Below, in pieces: positions 1-9,085 of a DNA stretch of 64,000 nt (its first letter is position 1; every line of letters begins with the position of its first letter). This DNA comes from Rhodoferax sp. PAMC 29310 (GTDB taxonomy: Bacteria; Pseudomonadota; Gammaproteobacteria; Burkholderiales; Burkholderiaceae_C): positions 620,001-684,000 of the forward strand of contig NZ_CP072852.1 of NCBI RefSeq assembly GCF_017948265.1. Direction: 5' to 3'. The notes under the pieces were generated by a model. The model ran no database searches and was not told the DNA's origin. It saw only the letters and a program-made list of their open reading frames with translations. Position numbers and translations under genes: made by a program.

Positions 1-40
1 CCTGCAAAGCATATTGGCCAAACCGGAGGCGGCTCAGTGA
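1..40 (+). CDS. 3' end of an unidentified upstream gene
   Basis: The first 40 bases stay open in one frame and end in a TGA that overlaps the ATG of the next gene by one base. Only 12 residues (LQSILAKPEAAQ) are visible, which is too little for a family assignment. By position, directly before a BtuC-like permease in a cobalamin operon, it could be a periplasmic corrinoid-binding protein (BtuF type) or another transport gene. That is inference from context only. Confidence 0.35.
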   Translation, partial: LQSILAKPEAAQ

Positions 41-1059
41 TGCCTTTGTGCCGTCAGCAACAGGTCGCGGGCTGGCTGGGGGCCAGTTTGTTGGGCTTGG
101 GCGCGGTGCTTTTGCTACTGGGTGCCAGCATTGGCAGCACGGGTTTTGAGAGCGTGTTGCGGGCCTGGAGCGATCCGGTGGCTATGCAAATCGTCTGGGA
201 CATTCGCTTGCCACGCACCTTGGGCGCCTGGTCGGCCGGGGCCTTGCTAGGTCTGGCCGGGGCGGTGGCGCAAGGCTTGTTTCGCAATCCGCTGGCCGAC
301 CCCTATTTGTTGGGCAGCGCCTCCGGTGCCTCTTTGGGCGTGGCCTTGGCGCTGGTATCTTTTGGCGTTTCACCCTATGCCACGCAATGGGTGGTGCGTT
401 TGGGGCTGACCGGGGCCGCTTTTGTGGGTGCGGTGGGCGCGGTGCTGTTGACACTGATGCTGGCCAATGGCGTACAGCACACCCTACGCTTGTTGCTGGC
501 CGGCGTGATTGTGGGTGTGGTGCTGGGCGCCATGACGTCGCTGGCGATGCTGATGGTGCCCGAGGTCATGCAGGCCATGCAGGCCTTCATGCTGGGCAGC
601 ACTGGTTTTGTGGGCTGGACGGCCTGCGCCCTCATGGGTGGTGTGTGGGGGGTCTGCATGGTGGTGGCTTGGCTCTTGAGCCATGTGCTGGATGGCCTTT
701 CCTTGGGAGAGTCCACCGCAGCGAGTTTGGGCCTGCCGCTGGCGCCCATGCGGGTGGCACTGGTGGCGGTGCTGGCTTTGGCGACGGGCACGGCGGTGGC
801 GCAAACTGGTTTGATCGCCTTTGTGGGGCTGGCCGCACCGCACTTGGTGCGCTCCATTGCCAAAACCACCCACGGGCGGCTGATTTTCCTGTCCAGCCTG
901 ATGGGCGGTGCCTTGTTAATGGCCGCCGATTTGCTGGCCCGTGGCTTGCTGGCCCCGCAAGAACTGCCAGTGGGCGTGCTGACTGCCGTGCTGGGTGGTG
1001 GGTATCTGCTGTGGCTGATGCACTGCAACACCCGAACGGCGTCCGGAGCCAGTCTGTAA
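40..1059 (+). CDS. btuC: BtuC-like ABC transporter permease (FecCD family)
   Basis: This is an inner-membrane permease of the FecCD/BtuC family, which moves cobalamin, heme or ferric siderophores from the periplasm. It is about 339 aa, the usual family length, and has many hydrophobic stretches that fit about ten membrane helices. Family segments visible include LPRTLGAWSAGALLGLAGA near residue 55 and GLIAFVGLAAPHLVR near residue 265. The ATG at 40 is chosen because it overlaps the upstream stop and has GGAGG ten bases before it; a GTG at 37 is also possible. The next gene, an ABC ATPase, overlaps it by one base. Its position before cobalamin genes makes corrinoid the likely substrate. Confidence 0.88.
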   Translation: MPLCRQQQVAGWLGASLLGLGAVLLLLGASIGSTGFESVLRAWSDPVAMQIVWDIRLPRTLGAWSAGALLGLAGAVAQGLFRNPLADPYLLGSASGASLGVALALVSFGVSPYATQWVVRLGLTGAAFVGAVGAVLLTLMLANGVQHTLRLLLAGVIVGVVLGAMTSLAMLMVPEVMQAMQAFMLGSTGFVGWTACALMGGVWGVCMVVAWLLSHVLDGLSLGESTAASLGLPLAPMRVALVAVLALATGTAVAQTGLIAFVGLAAPHLVRSIAKTTHGRLIFLSSLMGGALLMAADLLARGLLAPQELPVGVLTAVLGGGYLLWLMHCNTRTASGASL

Positions 1060-1868
1060 TGAATGCTATGAATTCAGTAGCTATTCACGCAGGTGGAATA
1101 AGCGCAAACCTCGGAAATGTTGAGGTATTGCACAACATCGACTTGACCCTGAAGAACGGCTGCTGGACCAGTATCGTCGGTCCCAATGGCGCGGGCAAGT
1201 CCACCTTGTTAAAGGTACTGGCCGGTTTGCTCAAGCACCGCGGCACGGTGTCGCTGCTGGGTCAGCCTCTGGCCTCCTTGCCGGGCCGGACGCGTGCCCA
1301 GCAACTGGCGTGGCTCGGTCAAAACGAATCCACGGGTGATGATTTGACGGTCATGGATGTGGCCTTGCTCGGGCGTTTGCCGCACCAAGCGTGGCTGGCA
1401 CCGCCCAGTGCAACTGACCATGCGGCCGTGGAGCAAGCCCTCAGAGCCACTCAGGCTTGGGAGTGGCGCGCCCGAACCCTGGGGCAGCTGTCGGGCGGTG
1501 AGCGCCAGCGGGTGCTGCTAGCACGTGCGCTGGCAGTGCAGGCGCAGGTGCTGTTAATGGACGAGCCACTCGCCAATCTTGACCCGCCGCACCAGGCCGA
1601 TTGGCTGGCAGTGGTACAACGGCTGGTTGCCCAAGGCACGGCGGTAGTTAGCGTACTGCACGAAATATCGATGGCGTTACACGCCGATGAAATGGTGATC
1701 ATGTCCAAGGGTCGGGTGAGGCACCAAGGGCCTTGCGCCGAGGCGGCGACGCACCGGGCACTGGAGGACGTGTTTGACCGCCGCATTGCCATTCACGCGC
1801 TGGGTGCGCAGTGGATCGCTTTGCCACAGCAGGTCGCCTACCAAGGGCCAGGAGCATGTGATGACTGA
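1059..1868 (+). CDS. btuD: BtuD-like ABC transporter ATP-binding protein
   Basis: This cytoplasmic ATPase energises the preceding BtuC-like permease. The 269-aa product has Walker A GPNGAGKST at residues 41-49, the signature LSGGERQRV near residue 147 and Walker B LLMDEP near residue 168. The ATG at 1059 overlaps the btuC stop (taATG). The frame stays open upstream inside btuC, but that part is not homologous to ABC ATPases. The first 17 or so codons coincide with a short dispersed repeat (1064-1110), so the N-terminus may be an acquired extension. The 3' end overlaps cobA by eight bases. Corrinoid specificity is inferred from the operon. Confidence 0.88.
   Translation: MNAMNSVAIHAGGISANLGNVEVLHNIDLTLKNGCWTSIVGPNGAGKSTLLKVLAGLLKHRGTVSLLGQPLASLPGRTRAQQLAWLGQNESTGDDLTVMDVALLGRLPHQAWLAPPSATDHAAVEQALRATQAWEWRARTLGQLSGGERQRVLLARALAVQAQVLLMDEPLANLDPPHQADWLAVVQRLVAQGTAVVSVLHEISMALHADEMVIMSKGRVRHQGPCAEAATHRALEDVFDRRIAIHALGAQWIALPQQVAYQGPGACDD
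1064..1110 (+). repeat. Dispersed TGCTAT-N-TAGCT repeat, copy 1
   Basis: TGCTAT is followed by seven A/T-rich bases, then GTAGCT and a tail containing AGCGC. It lies over the first codons of btuD in the forward orientation. It matches seven other copies in this window in layout (short palindrome, then a GCGC-containing tail). The palindrome could fold in the mRNA close to the btuD start. Confidence 0.5.
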
Positions 1869-2616
1869 GAGCACGAACGCGCCAAGCACCGGTTTCGTCG
1901 CCATTGTGGGTGCCGGCCCAGGCCCGTTGGACCTGATGACCTTGCGCGCGCTGGACCGCCTGCGCAACGCCGAGGTGGTGGTGCATGACCGCCTGATCTC
2001 GTCCGAGGTGCTGGACTGCATTCCCGCCGGGGCCGAGCGGGTGTACGTCGGCAAGGCGCTTGGCGACCATGCCGTGCCGCAATACGGCATTCACGACTTG
2101 TTGGTGCGCCACGCCCGCCTGGGCAAGCGTGTGGTGCGCCTCAAAGGCGGCGACCCCTATGTGTTTGGCCGGGGTGGCGAAGAGGTGCAAGCGCTACAGG
2201 CTGCCGGCATTGCCTTTGAGGTGGTGCCGGGCGTGACGGCGGCCAGCGGCTGCTCGGCAGCGGCAGGTATTCCGCTCACCCACCGGGATTTGGCCAGCAG
2301 TTGTGTGTTTTTGCCCGGCCATCTGGCCGACGACAGCACGCACGCTGATTGGGCGTCGCTGGCCCGTCCCGGCCAGACCCGAGTGTTTTACATGGGCATT
2401 CAGCGCTTGGCCTTGATTGCCGAGCAACTCATCTCCCACGGTTTGCCCCCCAGCACGCCAGCGGCCATCGTTCGCGATGGAACGCGCAGCACCCAAGAGG
2501 TTTTTGCCTGCAGTCTCAGCCGCTTGGTCGAATTGGCGCCCACCTATGGCCCGCGCCCCGGTTTGCTCATCATTGGTGAGACCGTGCAACTTAGCCCTGA
2601 TTTTCAGAAAGATTGA
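1861..2616 (+). CDS. cobA: Uroporphyrinogen-III C-methyltransferase (SUMT)
   Basis: This SAM-dependent enzyme methylates uroporphyrinogen III at C-2 and C-7 to give precorrin-2, the branch point to cobalamin and siroheme. The 251-aa product is a single-domain SUMT; there is no CysG-type oxidase/chelatase domain. The SAM-binding GAGPG lies at residues 17-21, and the conserved [13 protein letters not shown] follows near residue 98. The ATG at 1861 has AGGAG seven bases upstream; a frame-compatible extension to 1774 lies inside btuD and is rejected. It sits among late-cobalamin genes, so a role in de novo B12 synthesis is likely, though it could also feed siroheme. Confidence 0.92.
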   Translation: MTESTNAPSTGFVAIVGAGPGPLDLMTLRALDRLRNAEVVVHDRLISSEVLDCIPAGAERVYVGKALGDHAVPQYGIHDLLVRHARLGKRVVRLKGGDPYVFGRGGEEVQALQAAGIAFEVVPGVTAASGCSAAAGIPLTHRDLASSCVFLPGHLADDSTHADWASLARPGQTRVFYMGIQRLALIAEQLISHGLPPSTPAAIVRDGTRSTQEVFACSLSRLVELAPTYGPRPGLLIIGETVQLSPDFQKD

Positions 2617-2621
2617 TTTCC

Positions 2622-3191
2622 ATGCAAATTGAAACCCCGCCCAGCGAAAAGCCCTATGAAAAACCAGAAGGGGAGCGGCGTGGGCTGGTGATCGTCAACA
2701 CCGGCGACGGCAAAGGCAAGAGCACGGCGGCGTTTGGTCTGGCGCTGCGCGCCCATGGCCGTGGCAAAGCCGTCAAGATTTATCAGTTCATGAAAGTGCC
2801 CAGTGCCCGTTTTGGCGAGCACCGCATGTTCGAGCAGCTCGGTATCCCGATTGAAGGCCTGGGCGACGGTTTCAGCTGGAAGAGCCAGGATTTGGAGCAC
2901 TCCGCCCAGTTGGCGCGCGATGGCTGGCAAAAAGCCAAAGCGGCGATCATGAGTGGCGACTACTTTATGGTGACGCTGGATGAAATCACCTACCCGCTGA
3001 TTTACGGCTGGATGCCGCTGGACGATGTGCTGGAAACCCTGCGCACTCGCCCCAGCCATGTGCATGTGGTGGTGACCGGCAGGCGTTGCCCCCCAGAGAT
3101 CATCGAGCTGGCCGACACCGTGACCGAAATGACCAAGATCAAACACGCTTTCAACGCCGGTATTCCGGCCCAGCGCGGCATTGAAGACTGA
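2622..3191 (+). CDS. cobO: Cob(I)alamin adenosyltransferase (CobO/BtuR type)
   Basis: This enzyme transfers the adenosyl group of ATP to reduced corrinoids, making the adenosyl form used by methylmalonyl-CoA mutase. The 189-aa protein has the family P-loop [10 protein letters not shown] around residues 26-35 and the CobO-type segments TLDEITYPL and TGRRCPPEI. The ATG at 2622 is preferred, with GAAAG about ten bases upstream. A TTG at 2613 would overlap the cobA stop but lacks a ribosome-binding site. It is followed by a 163-bp gap before bioB, the longest break in the operon. Confidence 0.93.
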   Translation: MQIETPPSEKPYEKPEGERRGLVIVNTGDGKGKSTAAFGLALRAHGRGKAVKIYQFMKVPSARFGEHRMFEQLGIPIEGLGDGFSWKSQDLEHSAQLARDGWQKAKAAIMSGDYFMVTLDEITYPLIYGWMPLDDVLETLRTRPSHVHVVVTGRRCPPEIIELADTVTEMTKIKHAFNAGIPAQRGIED

Positions 3192-3354
3192 GTGTTTTTT
3201 GAACTGGGTGTGGCGTGAGCGGCGCTCGAGTCAGTGCACCGCAAGCCACAGTCCGTAAGCTGCGGCTACCGGAATCAGGCAGCGCCACCCCCAACTAAAA
3301 TCAGGATCCACAGCGCGCGTTGGAGCGCCCAACCAGAACCAAGAAAGACACCCG

Positions 3355-4395
3355 ATGAGCACTGACACCGTTTCCGCACCCGTGGTATCCAAGCCCGTCC
3401 ATTTTCATGCCCCGTACAAGACGGTGGCGCGCCCCAAGACCGACCAGCGGGTCTGGGCCGTGGCTGAGGTGCAGGCCTTGTTTGACTTGCCGTTCAATGA
3501 CCTGATGTTTCAGGCGCAAACCATTCACCGCGCCCACTTTGACGCCAATATGGTGGAGTTGGCCACACTCTTGTCCGTCAAAACGGGCGGCTGCCCGGAA
3601 GATTGCGGCTATTGCCCGCAGTCGGTTCACTTTGATACCGGCGTTGAGGCCGGCAAGCTGATGGGCGTGGATGAAGTGCGGGCCGCTGCTTTGGAGGCGA
3701 AAGCTGCTGGCGCCACCCGTTTTTGCATGGGTGCCGCTTGGCGCTCGCCCAAAGACCGCGACGTGGAAGCCGTGGCCGAGCTGGTCAAGGCCGTGAAAGC
3801 CACCGGGCTGGAGTCTTGCGCCACCTTGGGCATGCTGGCCGAAGGTCACGCCGAAACCCTGCGTGACGCCGGGCTGGACTACTACAACCACAACCTGGAC
3901 AGCGCCCCTGATTTTTACGGCGACGTCATCACCACCCGCGACTACCAGGACCGCTTGGACACCCTGGCCCGCGTGCGAAATGCCGGCGTGAGTGTGTGCT
4001 GCGGCGGTATTGTGGGGTTGGGCGAGTCCCGCCTGCAACGCGCCGGCTTGATTGCCGAGCTGGCCAATTTGGGCCCATACCCCGAGTCGGTGCCGATCAA
4101 TCACCTGGTCAAGGTCGAGGGCACGCCCCTGGCTGATCAGCCGGATCTGGACCCGCTGGAGTTTGTGCGCACCATTGCCGTGGCGCGCATCACCATGCCG
4201 ATGGCACGGGTGCGCTTGTCAGCCGGTCGCCAGAGCATGAGCGACGCGGTGCAGGCCCTGTGTTTTGTGGCAGGCGCCAATTCCATCTTCTACGGTGACA
4301 AACTGCTCACAACGCCCAACCCGGACGGCAATGACGACATGGCTTTGCTGGCCCGCCTGGGCTTGAAGACCGGCCACCCGTTCGCCCGTCCTTAG
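3355..4395 (+). CDS. bioB: Biotin synthase
   Basis: This radical-SAM enzyme inserts sulfur into dethiobiotin to form biotin. The 346-aa protein has the radical-SAM cysteines at C80, C84 and C87 (CPEDCGYC). It also has the BioB segments [16 protein letters not shown] and [12 protein letters not shown], where the conserved Arg contacts the second [2Fe-2S] cluster. The start ATG follows AAGAAAG. It sits inside the cobalamin operon, six bases before cbiB/cobD, with no other bio gene nearby, which is an unusual location. Its product serves the biotin-dependent PccA at 61-63 kb. Assignment is firm from motifs and length. Confidence 0.96.
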   Translation: MSTDTVSAPVVSKPVHFHAPYKTVARPKTDQRVWAVAEVQALFDLPFNDLMFQAQTIHRAHFDANMVELATLLSVKTGGCPEDCGYCPQSVHFDTGVEAGKLMGVDEVRAAALEAKAAGATRFCMGAAWRSPKDRDVEAVAELVKAVKATGLESCATLGMLAEGHAETLRDAGLDYYNHNLDSAPDFYGDVITTRDYQDRLDTLARVRNAGVSVCCGGIVGLGESRLQRAGLIAELANLGPYPESVPINHLVKVEGTPLADQPDLDPLEFVRTIAVARITMPMARVRLSAGRQSMSDAVQALCFVAGANSIFYGDKLLTTPNPDGNDDMALLARLGLKTGHPFARP

Positions 4396-4400
4396 CGAGC

Positions 4401-5444
4401 ATGAGCGCCACGTGGACCATGACTGACGGCTGGGTTGTTGTACCCGTTTGGATCAGTGCATTGGCCCTTCTGGTGGCGCTGGCCGTAGACCGCTGGGCGG
4501 GAGAGCCACCGGTCCGGGTTCACCCCGTGGTGTGGATAGGTCACTTTCTGGGGTGGGCCGGACGTTGGGTGCAATCGCACACCCGCCCCACACCATCGTC
4601 TTCCCCGGATTTCAAGGCTTTTTGGCTTGCAGCGCTGGTTTGGTGTGCGGGAGCAGCTATTTGTTTGATAGCGTCTTTAGCGCTTCAGCAGGGGGTGATG
4701 GCCTTGCCCGTGACACTGGGCGCCGTGCCGGGCAGCTTGTTGGCGGCCTTGTTTCTCGGCCTGGCGCTTAAACCCATGCTGGCCTGGGCCATGTTGCGCT
4801 CCGAGGTGCAAGCGGTGGAGCAGGCCTTGGACCCCGCACAGGGTGGGGGATTGGCAGCGGGGCGTGAGCGCTTGAGCTGGCTGGTCAGTCGCGATGTCTC
4901 CGCTCTGAGTGAGTCCCAGGTGAGGGAAAGCGCGATTGAGTCGCTGGCAGAAAACCTCAATGACTCGGTGGTGGCCCCCCTGTTCTGGTTTGCCATGCTG
5001 GGTTTGCCGGGTGCCGCGCTTTACCGTTTTGCCAATACGGCGGATGCCATGTGGGGCTACCCCGGTGTCTACAAAAGCCATAACTGGGCCTGGGCCGGCA
5101 AATGGGCGGCGCGGGCAGACGACGTCTTGAGTTGGTTGCCAGCGCGCATCACCGCCTTGTTGCTGGCCATCGTGGGTGGAGGCATCAATTTAAAAAAACT
5201 TTGTATTGAGGCGCGGCGCACGCCGTCGCCCAACAGCGGCTGGCCCATGGCGGCCATGGCGTTGAATTTGGGGGTGTGTTTGCACAAACCTGCTGTTTAT
5301 GCGTTGAACGAGGCGGGTCGGGCCCCTGGTCGGGCTGACACCGTGCGGGCTATCGCTTTGGCATCAAAAGTGGCTCAGGCCCTTGTTTTATCTTCAGGAG
5401 TAGCTCTTATTTTTATAGCAACAGGATCGTCCTCATGGATGTGA
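4401..5444 (+). CDS. cobD: Adenosylcobinamide-phosphate synthase (CobD/CbiB)
   Basis: This inner-membrane enzyme joins adenosylcobyric acid to (R)-1-aminopropan-2-ol phosphate, giving adenosylcobinamide phosphate. The 347-aa protein has several membrane helices and the family core ESLAENLNDSVVAPLFWF (about residues 180-197) followed by FANTADAMWGYPG. Two copies of a dispersed short repeat (4654-4696 and 5370-5422) lie inside the frame, at hydrophobic stretches near residues 85-98 and near the C-terminus, without breaking it. The 3' end overlaps the next gene by ten bases. The decarboxylase that makes its aminopropanol substrate is the next gene, which supports the call. Confidence 0.93.
   Translation: MSATWTMTDGWVVVPVWISALALLVALAVDRWAGEPPVRVHPVVWIGHFLGWAGRWVQSHTRPTPSSSPDFKAFWLAALVWCAGAAICLIASLALQQGVMALPVTLGAVPGSLLAALFLGLALKPMLAWAMLRSEVQAVEQALDPAQGGGLAAGRERLSWLVSRDVSALSESQVRESAIESLAENLNDSVVAPLFWFAMLGLPGAALYRFANTADAMWGYPGVYKSHNWAWAGKWAARADDVLSWLPARITALLLAIVGGGINLKKLCIEARRTPSPNSGWPMAAMALNLGVCLHKPAVYALNEAGRAPGRADTVRAIALASKVAQALVLSSGVALIFIATGSSSWM
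4654..4696 (+). repeat. Dispersed TGCTAT-N-TAGCT repeat, copy 2
   Basis: GCTAT, seven bases and ATAGC form a perfect 5-bp palindromic stem, followed by a tail with AGCGCTT. It lies in frame within cobD/cbiB in the forward orientation. Confidence 0.5.
5370..5422 (-). repeat. Dispersed TGCTAT-N-TAGCT repeat, copy 3
   Basis: On the minus strand this reads TTGCTAT, about nine A/T-rich bases, AGCTACTC, then a tail ending in GGGCCTGAGCC. It lies over the last codons of cobD/cbiB, just before the start of the next gene. Confidence 0.55.
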
Positions 5445-6445
5445 CGCGACCCATTTCCCCCCCTTCGCCGGCGCCAACGCGCGAGCACGGCGGCACCGAC
5501 GCCCTAGGCGCGGCGCTGTTTGATTTTTCGACCAATAGCAACAGTTGCGGTCCATGTCCCGCTGCGTTGGCCGCCGTGGGGCAGGCCGACGTGAGCCGCT
5601 ACCCGGATGGCAGTTACACCGAACTGCGCGCCCAACTGGCGGCCTTTCATGACGTTGACCCGCAGCGGGTGTTGCTGGCCGGCAGCGCCAGCGAGTTCAT
5701 TTTTCGCATCACGGGCTGGGTGGTTCAGCGCGGCGGGCGCAGCGTGAATCTGCCTCGCCACGCCTACGGCGACTATGCCCAGGCCGCGTCAGCCTGGGGC
5801 TTGCGCACGGTAGGCCAACCCAATGATGCCGACCTGGTGTGGTGCTGTGAGCCATCGAGCCCACTGGGGGGCTCGCACACCAATTGGCCACGTGGATTTT
5901 CCTCGCCCACGGTGCTGGACTGCGCCTATGAACCGCTTCGGCTGGAAGGCGAGGCGAGCCTGACCGAGGCGCAAGGCGCCCAGGTCTGGCAGTTGTGGAC
6001 ACCCAATAAAGCGTTGGGCTTGACGGGCGTGCGCGGCGCCTATGTCATTGCCCCGCAAGGCGCCTACAACAGCGTCGCAGCGCTGGAGCGGATGTGCCCG
6101 TCCTGGCCAGTGGGCGCGCATGGTGTTGCCATGTTGCAGGCCTGGGTACAACCCGAGGTGCAAACCTGGCTGCTCGACAGCCTGGCCACACTCAGTGCCT
6201 GGAAGGCCCGCCAGATTGCCCAATTGGAAACACTGGGTTGGACCTGTCTGCCCAGCGATGCCAATTTCTTTTGCGCGCAACCGCCGCAAGCCGTTGATGT
6301 GAATGCCTTGCGCGAGGCGGGTATCAAGCTGAGAGACGCCACCTCGTTTGGTCTGCCGGGTCATGTGCGCTTGGGCGTGTTGCCACCCGATGCCCAGGAT
6401 GCACTGGTGGCGGCCTGTTCGGCGCAAATCGAGTTGCGTGCATGA
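5435..6445 (+). CDS. cobC: L-threonine-O-3-phosphate decarboxylase (PLP aminotransferase fold)
   Basis: This is a PLP enzyme of the class I/II aminotransferase fold that decarboxylates threonine phosphate to aminopropanol phosphate for the cobalamin nucleotide loop. The 336-aa product has the PLP lysine at K192 in the context TPNKALGLTGVRGAY, as in CobC/CobD decarboxylases, and an N-terminal FSTNSNSCGP segment. It overlaps cobD/cbiB by ten bases and cobQ by four. A general histidinol-phosphate aminotransferase is the alternative by fold, but position and the LGLTGVR motif favour the cobalamin role. Confidence 0.88.
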   Translation: MDVTRPISPPSPAPTREHGGTDALGAALFDFSTNSNSCGPCPAALAAVGQADVSRYPDGSYTELRAQLAAFHDVDPQRVLLAGSASEFIFRITGWVVQRGGRSVNLPRHAYGDYAQAASAWGLRTVGQPNDADLVWCCEPSSPLGGSHTNWPRGFSSPTVLDCAYEPLRLEGEASLTEAQGAQVWQLWTPNKALGLTGVRGAYVIAPQGAYNSVAALERMCPSWPVGAHGVAMLQAWVQPEVQTWLLDSLATLSAWKARQIAQLETLGWTCLPSDANFFCAQPPQAVDVNALREAGIKLRDATSFGLPGHVRLGVLPPDAQDALVAACSAQIELRA

Positions 6446-7962
6446 GTGCGAAATGCGTGATGGTGCTGGGCACCACCAGCGGAGCCGGCAAAAGCTGGCT
6501 CACCACCGCGCTGTGCCGCTATTACGCACGGCAAGGCCTCAAGGTGGCGCCCTTCAAGGCGCAGAACATGAGCAACAACGCACGGGTGGTGGCCAGCGAC
6601 AACGGGCAGGGCGAGGTTGGTTCGGCGCAGTACTTCCAGGCCCTGGCCGCGCAAGCCGTGCCCGATGTGCGCATGAACCCCTTGCTGCTGAAGCCCGAGC
6701 GTGACACCCACAGCCAGGTGGTGCTCATGGGCCGGGTGGACGAGGCGCTGACTGCCATGCCCTGGCGCGGTCGCAGCCTCAAGGTGTGGCCGCAGATTTC
6801 GGCGGCCCTCGACGAATTGATTGCTGAGAACGACGTGGTGGTGATCGAGGGCGCGGGCTCGCCGGCTGAGATCAACCTGTCCAGCAGCGACATCGTCAAC
6901 ATGCGCGTGGCGGTGCATGCCAACGCGGCCTGTTTGCTGGTGACCGACATCGACCGGGGTGGCGCGTTTGCCCACCTCTACGGCACCTGGGCCTTGCTGC
7001 CTGAGAGTGAGCGCGGTTTGATCAAGGGTTATGTGTTAAATAAATTCAGGGGTGACGCTGGCCTGCTGGCGCCCGCGCCGCAAATGCTGCAAGACCTGAC
7101 TGGCGTGCCCACCGTGGCCACGCTGCCCATGTGGTGGCAGCACGGGCTGCCCGAAGAAGACGGCGTGTTTGACGACCGCAGCACGGCGGCCGGTGCCGTC
7201 ACGCTCACCGTGGCCGTTATTGCCTACCCGCGCATCAGCAATCTGGACGAGTTTCAGCCGCTCAAAAACATGGCCGGCGTACGCCTGCAATGGGTGCGCA
7301 GCCCGTCCGAGCTGGCAGGCCTGTCGGCGACCGACTGGATTATCTTGCCCGGCTCCAAACACACCAGTGGCGACTTGGCCTGGCTGCGGTCACAGGGGCT
7401 GGACGCCGCCGTGGCGCGCCATGCGGGGCAGGGCGGCGCCGTGCTGGGTGTGTGCGGCGGGCTGCAAATGCTGGGCGAGGCGCTGATTGACCTGCACGGC
7501 ATCGACGGCAACGCCCCTGGCCTAGGCTTGCTGCCGCTCGTGACTGCCTTTGATGTGGATAAAACCGTGCAGCACACCGAAACCCGGTTTGAGGCGAACC
7601 TGGCCAGTGACAGCACGGCGGCCCAACCCTGGGCGGCGTTGGCAGGCGTCCAAGTGGCCGGGTACGAGATTCACCACGGCCAAACCGCTCAGCACCCGGC
7701 CATGGCCAAGGCCGGTGACATTGCCCGCCCAGTGCTGCCCGGCGGCTTGGGCTGGTTGAATGGCGCTGGCAATGTGATGGGTGTGTACCTGCACGGCCTG
7801 TTTGAAGACGCCAACGCTTTGCACGCCTTGTTTGGTGCGCGGGCAACCACGCTGGACACTGTGTTTGACGGCCTGGCGGACTTTATTGCCACGCATTTTG
7901 AGCCGGGTGTGCTGGATGGGCTGATCGCCGACGCCTGCGTCTGCGCACCTACGCCACGCTGA
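6442..7962 (+). CDS. cobQ: Cobyric acid synthase (CobQ/CbiP)
   Basis: This glutamine- and ATP-dependent enzyme amidates four side chains of adenosylcobyrinic acid a,c-diamide to cobyric acid. The 506-aa protein has an N-terminal dethiobiotin-synthetase-like ATPase domain (TTSGAGKSW near residues 9-17). Its C-terminal class I glutamine amidotransferase domain has the nucleophile C338 in GVCGGLQML and a late histidine in YEIHHGQT. Length matches the family. It starts with an ATGA overlap on the upstream decarboxylase and is followed 34 bases later by cobT. Confidence 0.96.
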   Translation: MSAKCVMVLGTTSGAGKSWLTTALCRYYARQGLKVAPFKAQNMSNNARVVASDNGQGEVGSAQYFQALAAQAVPDVRMNPLLLKPERDTHSQVVLMGRVDEALTAMPWRGRSLKVWPQISAALDELIAENDVVVIEGAGSPAEINLSSSDIVNMRVAVHANAACLLVTDIDRGGAFAHLYGTWALLPESERGLIKGYVLNKFRGDAGLLAPAPQMLQDLTGVPTVATLPMWWQHGLPEEDGVFDDRSTAAGAVTLTVAVIAYPRISNLDEFQPLKNMAGVRLQWVRSPSELAGLSATDWIILPGSKHTSGDLAWLRSQGLDAAVARHAGQGGAVLGVCGGLQMLGEALIDLHGIDGNAPGLGLLPLVTAFDVDKTVQHTETRFEANLASDSTAAQPWAALAGVQVAGYEIHHGQTAQHPAMAKAGDIARPVLPGGLGWLNGAGNVMGVYLHGLFEDANALHALFGARATTLDTVFDGLADFIATHFEPGVLDGLIADACVCAPTPR

Positions 7963-7996
7963 TTCCATTTATTTCAACTCCTCTCGTTTCATCATC

Positions 7997-9085
7997 ATGA
8001 CCTTCCAGATCCCGACGCTTGTTGATATTCGTACCGCTGCCCACACTCAGGCTTTGCAGCACAAACTCGACTTCAAGACCAAGCCACTGGGCTCACTGGG
8101 GCGGTTGGAAACGTTGGCGCTTCAGCTGGGCGAGATTTTGGGCATAGAGACACCGCTGCTGGAGTGCCCCCAGATGGTGGTGTTTGCCGGCGACCATGGG
8201 TTGACCGCGCAGGGCATCTCCGCTTTCCCCAGCGATGTCAGCTGGCAGATGGTCGAAAACTTTCTGGCGGGAGGCGCGGCGGTGAGCGTGCTGGCGCGGC
8301 AACACGGTTTGAATCTGACCGTGGTGGACTGCGGCGTCAACCATGACTTTTTGGCGGGCCTGCCTGCCGGCACCCAGCGCCCCGGCTTGCTGGTGCGCAA
8401 GGTGGCGGGGGGCGAGAAAGGCACAGCCGACTCATTCACTCAGCCCGCGATGACGCGCACCCAGTGCGAGCAGGCGCTGCACAACGGGCAGGCCATCGTC
8501 AAAGGTCTGCCGGGCAACGCCTTGCTGTTGGGCGAGATGGGCATTGGCAACACCTCAGCCGCCTCGCTGTTGCTGGCCCGGTTGGCGGGCCTGGACATTG
8601 CGGTGTGCACGGGGGCTGGCACAGGTCTGGACGCTGCCGCCGTGTGGCGTAAGGCCGCCGTGTTGGGCCAGGTGCTGGCGCGTCACGCGGATGCCACTGC
8701 GCCGCTGGATGCCCTGGCGGCCTTGGGCGGGTTTGAGATTGCCACCATGGTGGGCGCCGTGCTGCAAGCCGCGCAGGAGCGCCGGGTGGTGGTGGTCGAC
8801 GGCTTTATCGCCACGTCTGCTGTGCTGGTAGCGCATGCGCTGCAGCCGCTGGTCTTGCAGCGCTGCGTGTTTGCCCACCGCTCGGGTGAGCGCGGCCATG
8901 AGTTCATGCTGCAGCACCTGGGTGTCCAGGCCTTGCTTGATTTGGGGCTGCGCCTGGGTGAGGGTTCGGGCGGCGCGTTGGCTTGGCCGCTGCTGCAGTC
9001 GGCCTGCGCCATTCTTCGCGACATGGCCAGTTTTGAGTCGGCCGGGGTTTCCGAGAAGTCGGCTGAGCCCGCCAGCGCCGGCTGA
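7997..9085 (+). CDS. cobT: Nicotinate-nucleotide--dimethylbenzimidazole phosphoribosyltransferase
   Basis: This enzyme activates the lower ligand by transferring phosphoribose from nicotinate mononucleotide to dimethylbenzimidazole, giving alpha-ribazole phosphate. The 362-aa protein has the family core KPLGSLGRLE near residue 34 and GEMGIGNTSAASLL. The catalytic glutamate is E322 in RLGEGSGGALA. The last residues (after about 345) form a variable tail. The stop overlaps the cobS ATG by one base (tgATG), so the two are probably translated together. No bluB or bza gene for making the base is visible. Confidence 0.95.
   Translation: MTFQIPTLVDIRTAAHTQALQHKLDFKTKPLGSLGRLETLALQLGEILGIETPLLECPQMVVFAGDHGLTAQGISAFPSDVSWQMVENFLAGGAAVSVLARQHGLNLTVVDCGVNHDFLAGLPAGTQRPGLLVRKVAGGEKGTADSFTQPAMTRTQCEQALHNGQAIVKGLPGNALLLGEMGIGNTSAASLLLARLAGLDIAVCTGAGTGLDAAAVWRKAAVLGQVLARHADATAPLDALAALGGFEIATMVGAVLQAAQERRVVVVDGFIATSAVLVAHALQPLVLQRCVFAHRSGERGHEFMLQHLGVQALLDLGLRLGEGSGGALAWPLLQSACAILRDMASFESAGVSEKSAEPASAG

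Noticed and set aside
387..1058. Long N-terminal extension of the btuD frame
   Set aside because: It is an out-of-frame reading of btuC, rich in Gly/Ala/Arg; ABC ATPase homology begins after 1059.
3192..3354. Possible cobalamin riboswitch in the gap before bioB
   Set aside because: No B12-box-like conserved core could be recognised; the gap is also short for a full cobalamin riboswitch.
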